Assembly (NCBI GenBank): GCA_030425945.1
Contig: JAUHZL010000151.1
Coordinates: forward strand, 1 to 7,205
Direction of reading: 5' to 3'
Source: Alphaproteobacteria bacterium
Lineage (GTDB): Bacteria; Pseudomonadota; Alphaproteobacteria; Rhodobacterales; Rhodobacteraceae
DNA: 7,205 nucleotides
Under the pieces are notes generated by a model that was not told the origin of the DNA, did no database searches, and saw only the letters and a list, made by a program, of their open reading frames with translations. How positions within the stretch are numbered: the stretch's first letter is position 1; each line of letters starts with the position of its first letter. The position numbers and the translations under genes were made by a program. Below, piece after piece: positions 1-5,971 of the stretch.

Positions 1-199
1 GACCTGCGTGATGTCGCACCGCTCGGGCGAGACCGAGGACGCGACCATCGCCGATCTCGCGGTCGCCACCAACTGCGGCCAGATCAAGACCGGCTCGCTG
101 GCCCGCTCGGACCGGCTGGCAAAGTACAACCAGCTGATCCGGATCGAGGAAATGCTGGGCGAGACCGCTGTCTTCGCCGGGCGCAGCATCCTGCGCTGA
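1..199 (+). CDS. eno: Enolase (phosphopyruvate hydratase), 3' end only
   Basis: This is the last 65 codons of enolase, the cytoplasmic glycolytic enzyme that interconverts 2-phosphoglycerate and phosphoenolpyruvate; enolase is also often part of the RNA degradosome. The frame is open from the window edge (first complete codon at base 2) and stops with TGA at 197-199. The visible part begins with the conserved loop SHRSGETED, continues with TIADLAVA and GQIKTG, whose lysine is the substrate-binding lysine near the C-terminus of the barrel, and ends with the family tail RSDRLAKYNQLIRIEE. The stretch matches the end of enolase without gaps, so the C-terminus is intact. The N-terminal domain and most of the barrel lie outside the window. 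The gene faces selO tail to tail, with an inverted repeat between them. The family call is very secure. Confidence 0.97.
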   Translation, partial: TCVMSHRSGETEDATIADLAVATNCGQIKTGSLARSDRLAKYNQLIRIEEMLGETAVFAGRSILR

Positions 200-254
200 C
201 CCCGGGTCGCGCGCCGGGCGTCCGCGCCGGGCCGTGAGTATTTTTGCCAAGAAG

Positions 255-288
255 AAGAAGGGCGGTCCGGGAACGGGCCGCCCTTCTT
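255..288. terminator. Inverted repeat between converging eno and selO, probable bidirectional terminator
   Basis: A 14-bp stem is visible: AAGAAGGGCGGTCC (255-268), loop GGGAAC (269-274), then GGGCCGCCCTTCTT (275-288), with a single G-T type mismatch. It lies 55 bases after the enolase stop and 4 bases before the selO stop codon. The end of the stem is T-rich on the plus strand (CTTCTT). On the minus strand the sequence continues as CTTCTTGGCAAAAATA, so neither side has a perfect U-tract. Position and symmetry fit termination of both genes; actual termination is inferred. Confidence 0.7.
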
Positions 289-292
289 GCTG

Positions 293-1711
293 TCAGGTGC
301 CGCAGAAGGTGGCATGCACCGCCTCGTGCGCGGCGGCGGGGCGCATCAGCCCGGGGGCGTCGGCGGGTTCGGTGAAGGGGGTGGCCAGCGCGTGGCCGAG
401 CCGCTCGAACGGGGTCAGGTCCCCGGCGACGGCGGCCTGGATCGCCTCCTCCACCCGGTGATTGCGCGGGATGACCGCCGGGTTGGCGGCCGCGCTGCGG
501 GCGGCGGCCTCCGGCCCGGCATGGGCCTGCCAGCGCGCGTCCCAGGCGTCGAAGCCCGCCGGGTCGGCGAAGAGGGCGCGCGCTTCGCCCTGCGCGAGCC
601 CGCGGAAGGTCAGCGTGAAATCGGTGCCCGCCGCCGCCATCAGCTCGAGCAGCTCGGTCGCGAGGGCCGCGGTCGTGTCGTCCGGGGCCGCGACGCCCAG
701 CTTGGCGCCGAAGACCTGCGTCCAGGCCGCCTCGTAGGCCGGGCGGTAGCCGTCGACGGCCTCGGTCGCGATCTCGACCGCGCGCGCCTCGTCGGCGTCG
801 ATCAGCGGCAGGAGCGCGCTGGCCAATTGCGCGAGGTTCCAGATCCCGATCTGCGGCTGGTTGGCATAGGCGTAGCGGCCGTAGTGGTCGATCGAGGAAT
901 AGACGGTGCCCGGGGCGTAGGCCTCCATGAAGGCGCAGGGGCCATAGTCGATGGTCTCGCCCGAGAGCGTCATGTTGTCGGTGTTCATCACCCCGTGGAT
1001 GAAGCCGAGGCCCATCCACCGCGCGATCAGCCGCGCCTGCGCCGCGATCACCGAGCGCAGCAGGTCAAGCGCGGTCTCGCCCTCCGGGTAGTGGCGGGCG
1101 AGCGTGTAGTCGGTCAGGGTCCGAAGGGCGGCGGTGTCGCCGCGCGCGGCGAAGTACTGGAAGGTGCCGACGCGGATGTGGCTGGCGGCGACGCGGGTCA
1201 GCACGGCCCCGGGCAGCGGCGCATCGCGCAGGACGGTCTCGCCGGTGGCGACCGCCGCCAGCGCGCGGGTGGTCGGCACGCCGAGCGCGTGCATCGCCTC
1301 CGAGACGAGGTATTCGCGGATCACCGGTCCGAGCCACGCGCGCCCGTCGCCCATCCGCGAATAGGGGGTCGGGCCCGCCCCCTTCAGCTGGATGTCGCGG
1401 CGCTGTCCGCTCCGGTCGGTCACCTCGCCCAGCAGCAGCGCGCGCCCGTCGCCGAGGCGCGGCGACCAGCCGCCGAACTGGTGCCCGGCATAGACCTGCG
1501 CCAGCGGCTCGGCGCCCCCGGGCAGCGCATTGCCGGAAAAGACCTCGGCGATCCCGGCGTCGTTGTCGGGCAGGGTCAGGCCGAGCTCGTCCGCCAGCCG
1601 CCGGTTCACCGCCAGCAGGCGGGGCGCGCGCACCGGGGTGGGGCCGAGACGGGTGAAAAACCCCTCCGGCAGGCGGGCATAGGTGTTGTCGAAGGGAAAC
1701 GCGACGGTCAT
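293..1711 (-). CDS. selO: Protein adenylyltransferase SelO (YdiU/UPF0061 family)
   Basis: This is a 472-residue pseudokinase-fold enzyme that, in characterised homologues, transfers AMP from ATP to Ser/Thr/Tyr of target proteins and is linked to oxidative stress. Family blocks are clear: VYAGHQFGGWSPRLGDGRA (73-91), IQLKGAGPTPYSRMGDGRA (107-125), IREYLVSEAMHALG (131-144) and HGVMNTDNM (239-247). By alignment with the Pseudomonas syringae protein, Lys110 and Glu133 would form the nucleotide ion pair, Arg173 and Arg180 would contact the flipped ATP, Asp245 would be catalytic, and Asn246 and Asp255 (in DYGP) would bind metal. The protein ends in Phe-Cys-Gly-Thr, so it keeps the C-terminal cysteine that is selenocysteine in animal SelO. 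Length is normal. The ATG start is preceded by AGAAAGG at a 7-base spacing (1719-1725). A short leader ORF stops immediately before this site. It is the only gene in its apparent transcript besides that leader. Confidence 0.95.
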   Translation of the reverse strand: MTVAFPFDNTYARLPEGFFTRLGPTPVRAPRLLAVNRRLADELGLTLPDNDAGIAEVFSGNALPGGAEPLAQVYAGHQFGGWSPRLGDGRALLLGEVTDRSGQRRDIQLKGAGPTPYSRMGDGRAWLGPVIREYLVSEAMHALGVPTTRALAAVATGETVLRDAPLPGAVLTRVAASHIRVGTFQYFAARGDTAALRTLTDYTLARHYPEGETALDLLRSVIAAQARLIARWMGLGFIHGVMNTDNMTLSGETIDYGPCAFMEAYAPGTVYSSIDHYGRYAYANQPQIGIWNLAQLASALLPLIDADEARAVEIATEAVDGYRPAYEAAWTQVFGAKLGVAAPDDTTAALATELLELMAAAGTDFTLTFRGLAQGEARALFADPAGFDAWDARWQAHAGPEAAARSAAANPAVIPRNHRVEEAIQAAVAGDLTPFERLGHALATPFTEPADAPGLMRPAAAHEAVHATFCGT

Positions 1712-1725
1712 CGGCGGGCCTTTCT

Positions 1726-1797
1726 CTAATGTCTCCGAGGTAGGCCCGGCAGGCCCCGATGGGAAGCCCCCGGGTTGAACGCGGCGCGCGAGGGCAT
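1726..1797 (-). CDS. Putative 23-codon leader ORF upstream of selO
   Basis: On the minus strand a full Shine-Dalgarno sequence AAGGAGGT (1804-1811) stands 6 bases before an ATG (1795-1797). That ATG opens a 23-codon frame ending in TAG at 1726-1728. The stop is followed directly by the selO ribosome-binding site, and 14 bases separate it from the selO ATG, in another frame. The peptide starts MPSRAAFNPG and ends LPRRH. It is rich in Arg, Pro and Gly, with no membrane segment or known domain. The last codons include CTA and AGA, which are rare in a genome of this base composition, and they fall just where slow ribosomes would affect selO initiation. What is seen is the strong initiation signal and the position. 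That it is a regulatory leader peptide or a translational coupler is inference. It could also be a chance frame. Confidence 0.5.
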   Translation of the reverse strand: MPSRAAFNPGASHRGLPGLPRRH

Positions 1798-1804
1798 AGG
1801 TGGA

Positions 1805-1829
1805 CCTCCTTGTGACGCAACACGGAGGG
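1805..1829 (+). promoter_or_regulatory. Hairpin covering the CBS gene ribosome-binding site
   Basis: On the plus strand CCTCC (1805-1809) can pair with GGAGG (1824-1828), and GTG (1812-1814) with CAC (1821-1823). This leaves a two-base bulge (TT) and the loop ACGCAA. The right arm is the Shine-Dalgarno sequence of the CBS gene (GGAGGG, 1824-1829, 7 bases before ATG 1837), so the structure would hide the site. The left arm is the reverse complement of the leader ORF's own Shine-Dalgarno sequence on the other strand, which may be the whole explanation for its CCTCCTT sequence. A regulatory role is inferred. Confidence 0.3.
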
Positions 1830-1836
1830 CATGAGA

Positions 1837-2376
1837 ATGACTGCCACGACCCGGGTCGCGATGACGTTGCGCGACCGCCCCGAGTTCGCCTCGAAACCGA
1901 AACCCCTGACCTTCCCGCCGGAAGCGACCGTCCAGGAGGCCGTCGCCGCGATGACCGAACGCGGCTACGGCTCGGTCATCGTCACCGACGCGGACGACCG
2001 CGTGACCGGGGTAGTGACCGAGCGCGACATCATGACGAAGCTGGTACGCGCGGGCGACGACCCGGCCGAGACACCCCTGTCCGCGATCATGACCCGCGAG
2101 CCGCGCCTCGCCCGCGAGACCGACGACGTGGTGGACTGGCTGCGGATCATGTCGAACGAGCGCTTCCGCCGCCTGCCGGTCGTCGATGCCGAGGGCCGGA
2201 TCAAGGCGGTCTTCACGCAGGGCGATTTCGTCAGCTACACGTGGCCAGACCTGCTCTACCAGGCCGGGCAGATGGCCAAGGCGAGCGTGCTGCGCCAGTG
2301 GCACCTGTGGCTGGTGGGCGGCGGGATCGCGCTCTACTCGATCCTGATGATCTTCGTGGTGGCGGGGCTGGCCTGA
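1837..2376 (+). CDS. Tail-anchored CBS-pair domain protein
   Basis: This is a 179-residue protein made of two CBS domains and one C-terminal membrane helix. CBS1 spans about residues 20-72 and contains GYGSVIVTDADDRVTGVVTE followed by RDI, where Asp64 sits at the usual ribose-contacting position. CBS2 spans about 83-135 with RLPVVDAEGRIKAVF and an equivalent TQGD. CBS pairs usually bind adenine nucleotides and regulate a partner. Residues 157-179 (LWLVGGGIALYSILMIFVVA and neighbours) form a hydrophobic tail that reaches the last residue, so the protein should be anchored with the CBS domains in the cytoplasm. The ATG at 1837 is preferred over the in-frame ATG at 1831: GGAGGG (1824-1829) is 7 bases from the former and only 1 from the latter. 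Its partner is unknown and no transporter or enzyme is adjoined. The gene diverges from selO and converges with the nucleoside hydrolase. Confidence 0.9.
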   Translation: MTATTRVAMTLRDRPEFASKPKPLTFPPEATVQEAVAAMTERGYGSVIVTDADDRVTGVVTERDIMTKLVRAGDDPAETPLSAIMTREPRLARETDDVVDWLRIMSNERFRRLPVVDAEGRIKAVFTQGDFVSYTWPDLLYQAGQMAKASVLRQWHLWLVGGGIALYSILMIFVVAGLA

Positions 2377-2380
2377 CGCC

Positions 2381-2394
2381 CCGGCTTGCGCCGG
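2381..2394. terminator. Small GC hairpin between converging CBS and nucleoside hydrolase genes
   Basis: CCGGC (2381-2385), loop TTGC, GCCGG (2390-2394) form a perfect 5-bp stem in the 19-base gap between the two stop codons. There is no T-tract on either side, so it could only be a weak or Rho-assisted termination element. In DNA this GC-rich, such a short stem may be chance. Confidence 0.25.
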
Positions 2395-2395
2395 C

Positions 2396-3334
2396 TCAGA
2401 GCCGCGCGATCCGCTCGGTCAGCAGGCCGAAGAACCCCTCGGCATCGATGTCGCCCATGAACATCGCGTTCGGCGCCCGCCCCGAGACCCGCCACCAGTC
2501 CGCGACCGTCATCCCGGTGGTGTAGGTCCCGGTCAGTTCGATCTCGACGTTGATGTGGCGCCCTTGGAAGAGCTCCGGCCGGATAAGGTAGGCGATCACG
2601 CAGGGATCGTGCAGCGGCGCACCGGCGGAGCCGTATTTCTCCTTGTCGAAGCGCTCGAAGAAATCCGTCCACTCGGCGACCATCCGCCCGGGCTCGGTGC
2701 CCATGTCGCGGAAGCCCTGGACATGCGGCGCGGTGGTCAGCGCCTTGTGGGTGACGTCGAGCGGCATCACCACCAGCGGCACGCCCGCCCGAAACACGAT
2801 ATCGGCGGCCTCGGGATCGACGAAGATGTTGAACTCGGCCGCCGGGGTGATGTTGCCGACCTCGAAATAGGCGCCGCCCATCAGGACGATCTCCTGCAGG
2901 CGCGGCGCGATGTCGGGCGCGCGCTGCAGGGCCGTCGCGACGTTGGTCAGCGGCCCGAGCGGGCAGAGGGTGATCGTCTTCTCGGGATGGCTGCGCACCG
3001 TCTCGATGATGAAGTCGACCGCGTGCTGCGGCTGCAGCGGCATCGTCGGATCGGCGAGTTGCGGCCCGTCGAGACCGGTCTTGCCGTGGACATGCTCGGC
3101 GGTGACCAGCTTGCGCGCGAGCGGCGCGTCGCAGCCCGCGAAGACCCGGGTGTCGGGCTTGCCGGCCAGCTCGCAGACGATGCGGGCGTTCTTCTCGGTC
3201 AGGGGCAGCGGCACGTTGCCCGCGACCGCGGTGATGCCGAGCACCTCGACGTCTTCGGGCGAGGCGAGGGCGAGCAGGATGGCGACCGCGTCGTCCTGCC
3301 CCGGATCGGTGTCGATGATGATCTTGCGCGTCAT
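2396..3334 (-). CDS. Nucleoside hydrolase (inosine-uridine preferring family)
   Basis: This 312-residue cytoplasmic enzyme is of the family that hydrolyses the N-glycosidic bond of ribonucleosides, giving ribose and free base for salvage. The signature IIIDTDPGQDDAVAILLA lies at residues 5-22, with Asp10 and Asp15 as calcium ligands. HGKTGLDG (83-90) carries the His seen in many pyrimidine- or broad-specificity members. AEFNIFVDPEAA (166-177), with Asn161, Glu167 and Asn169, forms the ribose pocket. LHDPC (241-245) supplies the family His242 and the calcium ligand Asp243. All expected residues are present and the length is typical. Base specificity cannot be read from sequence with confidence. 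The ATG start is fixed by the motif beginning only a few residues later, but no good Shine-Dalgarno sequence precedes it. The TGA of a 37-codon upstream frame overlaps the start as ATGA. An AT-rich region about 105 bases upstream probably holds the promoter. Confidence 0.94.
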   Translation of the reverse strand: MTRKIIIDTDPGQDDAVAILLALASPEDVEVLGITAVAGNVPLPLTEKNARIVCELAGKPDTRVFAGCDAPLARKLVTAEHVHGKTGLDGPQLADPTMPLQPQHAVDFIIETVRSHPEKTITLCPLGPLTNVATALQRAPDIAPRLQEIVLMGGAYFEVGNITPAAEFNIFVDPEAADIVFRAGVPLVVMPLDVTHKALTTAPHVQGFRDMGTEPGRMVAEWTDFFERFDKEKYGSAGAPLHDPCVIAYLIRPELFQGRHINVEIELTGTYTTGMTVADWWRVSGRAPNAMFMGDIDAEGFFGLLTERIARL

Positions 3335-3631
3335 GGGCCGAGAGTGGCGTCCCGCGCGGCGGCGCGCAAGGGGGCGTGTTGGGCGGCGGGGGCCGGGGCG
3401 GTGGGCGGTCGGGTGGCGGGGGCGGCCGTTTTCGCGGGCCTCATAATGTTATGAAGCGATATTATTATCTTAAGAGGGTTTTCCACCACATCTGGTAGCC
3501 GGTTTCTAATTTTCTTAGGCTTTTGCTGGGGCGGGGGCCGGGGCGGACCGGCTCCAGAATGGCGCGAGCGAGGAACCCATCCGACCCCCTCACCCCGCCG
3601 CAATGACCCCGAGCGCCGCCTCGCCGTGCCC
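3335..3631. other. 297-base gene-free region with an AT-rich island
   Basis: This gap lies between the end of the FAD protein gene and the start of the nucleoside hydrolase, both on the minus strand. Bases about 3441-3530 are strikingly AT-rich against GC-rich flanks (3355-3430 and 3531-3631), which include G-runs near 3528-3545. The island contains a 14-bp palindrome, minus-strand hexamers resembling a -10 box (GATAAT and AATAAT in the 3461-3470 area) and A-rich tracts on the minus strand farther upstream (about 3508-3527). No convincing -35 box at normal spacing was found. No frame with both a ribosome-binding site and a recognisable product was seen on either strand. It is most likely the nucleoside hydrolase control region. 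Confidence 0.55.
3441..3454. promoter_or_regulatory. 14-bp palindrome, candidate operator upstream of the nucleoside hydrolase
   Basis: TCATAA-TG-TTATGA is a 6-bp inverted repeat with a 2-base centre, at the hydrolase-proximal edge of the AT-rich island and about 107 bases before its ATG. It lies just downstream, in the minus direction, of the best -10-like hexamers, where a repressor site would be expected. Which regulator would bind is unknown. In an AT-rich patch a repeat of this size could arise by chance. Confidence 0.35.
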
Positions 3632-4849
3632 TCAGACCTGGCCGCTCCGCGCGGCCTCCAGCAGCTGCGGCAGCACCGACTTGAACCGGAAGAACCCGGC
3701 CGAGGCCTGCGGCCAGGCCAGCCGGTCATGGCGGCGCAGGCACTCTGCCACCCGCAGACCCCGCGCCCCGGCTGCCGCGCGCAGGGCGTCGACGCGCGGG
3801 CGCATCGGTCCTTGCGGCACGAAGGCGGTCACGATCTGCGTCGCCCCGGCGGCCTCAGCGGCCTCCAAAAGGACGCCCGCGTCGTCGGCCTGCACCTCGG
3901 GACCGGCGGCAGCGCCGAGGCGCGCTAGCGCGTCGCGGCCCGCAGCCTGCGTGAAGGACCGGACGGCCGCCGAGACGGCGAGGGGCGAGCGGTCCTCCGC
4001 CGCGGTCCAGAGTGCCGCGCCGCGCCAGTCCCGGACCTGCGGCAGCAGCCAGCCCGGGCAGAGGTCGTCCTCGGTCACCAGCAGCAGCGACGGGGCGTTG
4101 GGATCGGGCCGCTCGCCCTCGGGCACCGGGCCGAGGGGCGGGTTGGCGAAGCCCTCGACCGGGGCACAGACCGGGGCAAGGCCGCGCGGGGCGAAGCGGC
4201 CCTCGGTGTAGCGGGCGATGTTGTCGGCGGTCGCGGCATAGGTCTTGCCGGGCGTGTGCAGGCCCGCGACCCAGCGCCAGCCCAGCGTGTTCGACGCCGG
4301 GTCGCCGTCCAGCAGGTGGCGCAGGAACAGGTCCGCGCCCAGTTCCCACGGCAGCCGGAGCGTGAATATCCAGATCGAGGCGACCCACATCCGCGCGTGG
4401 TTGTGCAGGTAGCCGGTGGCGGTCAGTTCGCCGATCCAGGCGTCGAAAGCGTCGATGCCGGTCTCGCCCCGGCAGGCGGCTTCCCAGTCGGCGCGCAGGC
4501 CCGCCTCGGTCGCCAGCCGGTCGCGGGCGCGGGCCAGCCCGGCGCGGTAGCCCTGCCAGACCGACGGCCGCCGTTCCAGCCAGCCCTTCCAGTAGCTGCG
4601 CCAGATCACTTCCAGCAGGAATTTCTCGGCGCTGTCGGGGCTGTGGCGGGCGGTGACGGCGGACAGTACCTCGGCCTCGGTGATCATCCGGTGCCGCAGG
4701 TAGGGCGACAGGCCCGAGACATGGGGATGCCCGGCCCCCGGCAGATCGAAGTTGCGCAGGCGGGCATAGTCGCGCCCCGCCCTCGGCAGGAAGGCGGCGA
4801 GGCGGGCGAGGCCCTCGGTGCGGGTCGGGGGGAAGCGGTCGTCGGTCAT
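3632..4849 (-). CDS. Photolyase/cryptochrome-like FAD-binding protein with C-terminal Rossmann-like domain
   Basis: This is a 405-residue protein. Residues about 40-220 match the FAD-binding helical domain of DNA photolyases: GLSPYLRHRMI (46-56), EKFLLEVIWRSYWKGW (75-90), TGYLHNHARM (145-154) and DGDPASNTLGWRW (181-193). By spacing against E. coli photolyase, Asn187 matches the Asn near flavin N5, Asn150 matches Asn341, and Trp191 and Trp168 match the first two tryptophans of the electron-transfer chain. The usual N-terminal antenna domain is absent: the FAD domain begins almost at the start. Instead, residues about 254-400 look like an alternating strand/helix domain (SLLLVTEDDLC, ATQIVTAFV, GLRVAEC, ending WPQASAGFFRFK) reminiscent of that antenna domain but placed after the FAD domain. 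Whether it repairs DNA or senses light is unknown. No clear Shine-Dalgarno sequence precedes the ATG. The SpoA-protein gene lies 58 bases upstream. Confidence 0.87.
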   Translation of the reverse strand: MTDDRFPPTRTEGLARLAAFLPRAGRDYARLRNFDLPGAGHPHVSGLSPYLRHRMITEAEVLSAVTARHSPDSAEKFLLEVIWRSYWKGWLERRPSVWQGYRAGLARARDRLATEAGLRADWEAACRGETGIDAFDAWIGELTATGYLHNHARMWVASIWIFTLRLPWELGADLFLRHLLDGDPASNTLGWRWVAGLHTPGKTYAATADNIARYTEGRFAPRGLAPVCAPVEGFANPPLGPVPEGERPDPNAPSLLLVTEDDLCPGWLLPQVRDWRGAALWTAAEDRSPLAVSAAVRSFTQAAGRDALARLGAAAGPEVQADDAGVLLEAAEAAGATQIVTAFVPQGPMRPRVDALRAAAGARGLRVAECLRRHDRLAWPQASAGFFRFKSVLPQLLEAARSGQV

Positions 4850-4907
4850 CGCGGCGGAGATGGCGCGCGCCGGGGGCAGGTCAAGACGGGACGCAGGGGG
4901 CGTGCGC

Positions 4908-5912
4908 TCAGTCGATGATCACCGCCAGCGGCTCGGGCGGGCCGACGTCCGGGGCAGGCGGGTCGGCGCCGGACGGCGCGCGCGCCGGTTCGAAGCCCGC
5001 GGCCTGCGTGGCGGTGATGCGCGGGCCGCCGGGGGGCGGCGGGGCGGTTCCGGTCAGCCGCACGGCGCGCAGGCCGCGCACCTGCCCCAGCCGCCCGGCC
5101 GCGACGGCGGCCCGTCCGGGCGGGCGCAGGGCCACGGTGCCGAGGCTGTCGCCCGGCAGGGCGATCTGCATGCCGGGGCGCAGGGCGCGCAGGCGGGCCA
5201 GCGGCAGGGTGATCCGGCAGAGCTCGGCCTCCAGCCCCGCGGGGCAGTCGAGCACCGTCCCCCGGAACGCCTCCGCCCAGTCCTCGGGCCGGGTCACGGG
5301 GTCGGCCGGGGGCAAGGGTTTCGGCAGCGCCAGCCGCAGCCGCCCCTCCGTGCGTCCCGCGATGTCGAGGTCGAGCAGGAAGACCCGGTAGAGGCCCTGC
5401 GGCAGGGCGAGGACCGCCGCGCGCAGGGCGACGGCGGGCGGGCCGCAGTGCAGCGGTTGCGGCAGGACGGCGGCGGCCGCGGGGCCGAGGGCGGCGTGCC
5501 AGCCCGCGAGCAGGTCGTCGAGATAGGGCCGGGCGAGGGCGGCCTCCACCGGGGTGGCGGGGTCTTGCCGGGGCGGCGTCCGCGCGCGGGTGTCGAGGCC
5601 GCTCACCCCCACGGTTCGCAGCAGCGCGATGGCCGCCACCGCGCCCGCGTCGAGCGCGGCGAGGCCCGGCCCCGCGCCGCCGTCGAGCCGTAGCACCAGC
5701 GCGCTGCCCGCCAAGAGCGCCTCCAGCGCCTCGGGCCGGTCGGCGCGGTCCTCGTCGAGGCCGGTCGCGGTGATGTCGCAGGCCAGCACGCGGCGTCCGG
5801 CGCGGGCGGCGGCCAGCCGCAGTGTCCGGCCCTCCGGCGCGCCCGCCTCGGCGCCGGCGTGACGCGCGGCCTGCAGCTTGCGGGCCAGGGCCGATCCGGG
5901 GGCTGCGGTCAT
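4908..5912 (-). CDS. FliM/FliN-type protein with SpoA (flagellar motor switch C-terminal) domain
   Basis: This is a 334-residue protein whose only well recognisable part is a SpoA domain at about 218-288 (LEAELCRITLPLARLRALRP, then the PGMQIALP turn and a GQVRGLRAVRLTG end), the fold used by FliM, FliN and type III secretion C-ring proteins. The preceding part, with LRLAAARAGRRVL (31-43), RTPPRQDPATPVEAAL (111-126) and YRVFLLDLDIAGRTEGRLRL (175-194), resembles a very diverged FliM middle region, as I recall in Rhodobacteraceae FliM/FliN-family proteins. The N-terminal SALARKLQAAR could stand in for the FliM segment that binds CheY-P, but there is no clear motif. The tail after 290 is Pro/Ala-rich and probably disordered. 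No signal peptide or membrane helix is present. GGGAG (5921-5925) lies 8 bases before the ATG. No other flagellar gene is visible, so a switch role is inferred from the domain only. Confidence 0.75.
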   Translation of the reverse strand: MTAAPGSALARKLQAARHAGAEAGAPEGRTLRLAAARAGRRVLACDITATGLDEDRADRPEALEALLAGSALVLRLDGGAGPGLAALDAGAVAAIALLRTVGVSGLDTRARTPPRQDPATPVEAALARPYLDDLLAGWHAALGPAAAAVLPQPLHCGPPAVALRAAVLALPQGLYRVFLLDLDIAGRTEGRLRLALPKPLPPADPVTRPEDWAEAFRGTVLDCPAGLEAELCRITLPLARLRALRPGMQIALPGDSLGTVALRPPGRAAVAAGRLGQVRGLRAVRLTGTAPPPPGGPRITATQAAGFEPARAPSGADPPAPDVGPPEPLAVIID

Positions 5913-5971
5913 GTCCTCGTCTCCCGATGGGGTCGGGGCCGAGACTGGAGAGGCCGGGTTGAGAAAGCGTT

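Noticed and set aside
287..1729. A 480-codon open frame on the plus strand across selO, and several others of 200-310 codons over the remaining genes
   Set aside because: They are antisense or offset frames of well-recognised genes in GC-rich DNA. Their products are Arg/Gly/Ala-rich with no family motif and no ribosome-binding site.
1775..1802. TTGAAC (1775-1780) with TAGGTG 16 bases later as a promoter for the CBS gene
   Set aside because: The -35 resembles consensus but the -10 matches poorly, and the sequence lies inside the leader ORF. Not strong enough to annotate.
1801..1811. ACCTCCTT (1804-1811) as the 3' end of a 16S rRNA fragment
   Set aside because: The resemblance is explained by its being the reverse complement of a Shine-Dalgarno sequence; the flanks show no other 16S similarity.
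1831..1833. ATG at 1831 as the start of the CBS protein
   Set aside because: It is only one base from the GGAGGG ribosome-binding site; the in-frame ATG at 1837 has normal 7-base spacing.
3451..3498. A 15-codon plus-strand frame starting ATGAAGCGATATTAT in the AT-rich island
   Set aside because: No Shine-Dalgarno precedes it and no downstream plus-strand gene exists for it to lead into; it is simply where the AT-rich sequence happens to be open.
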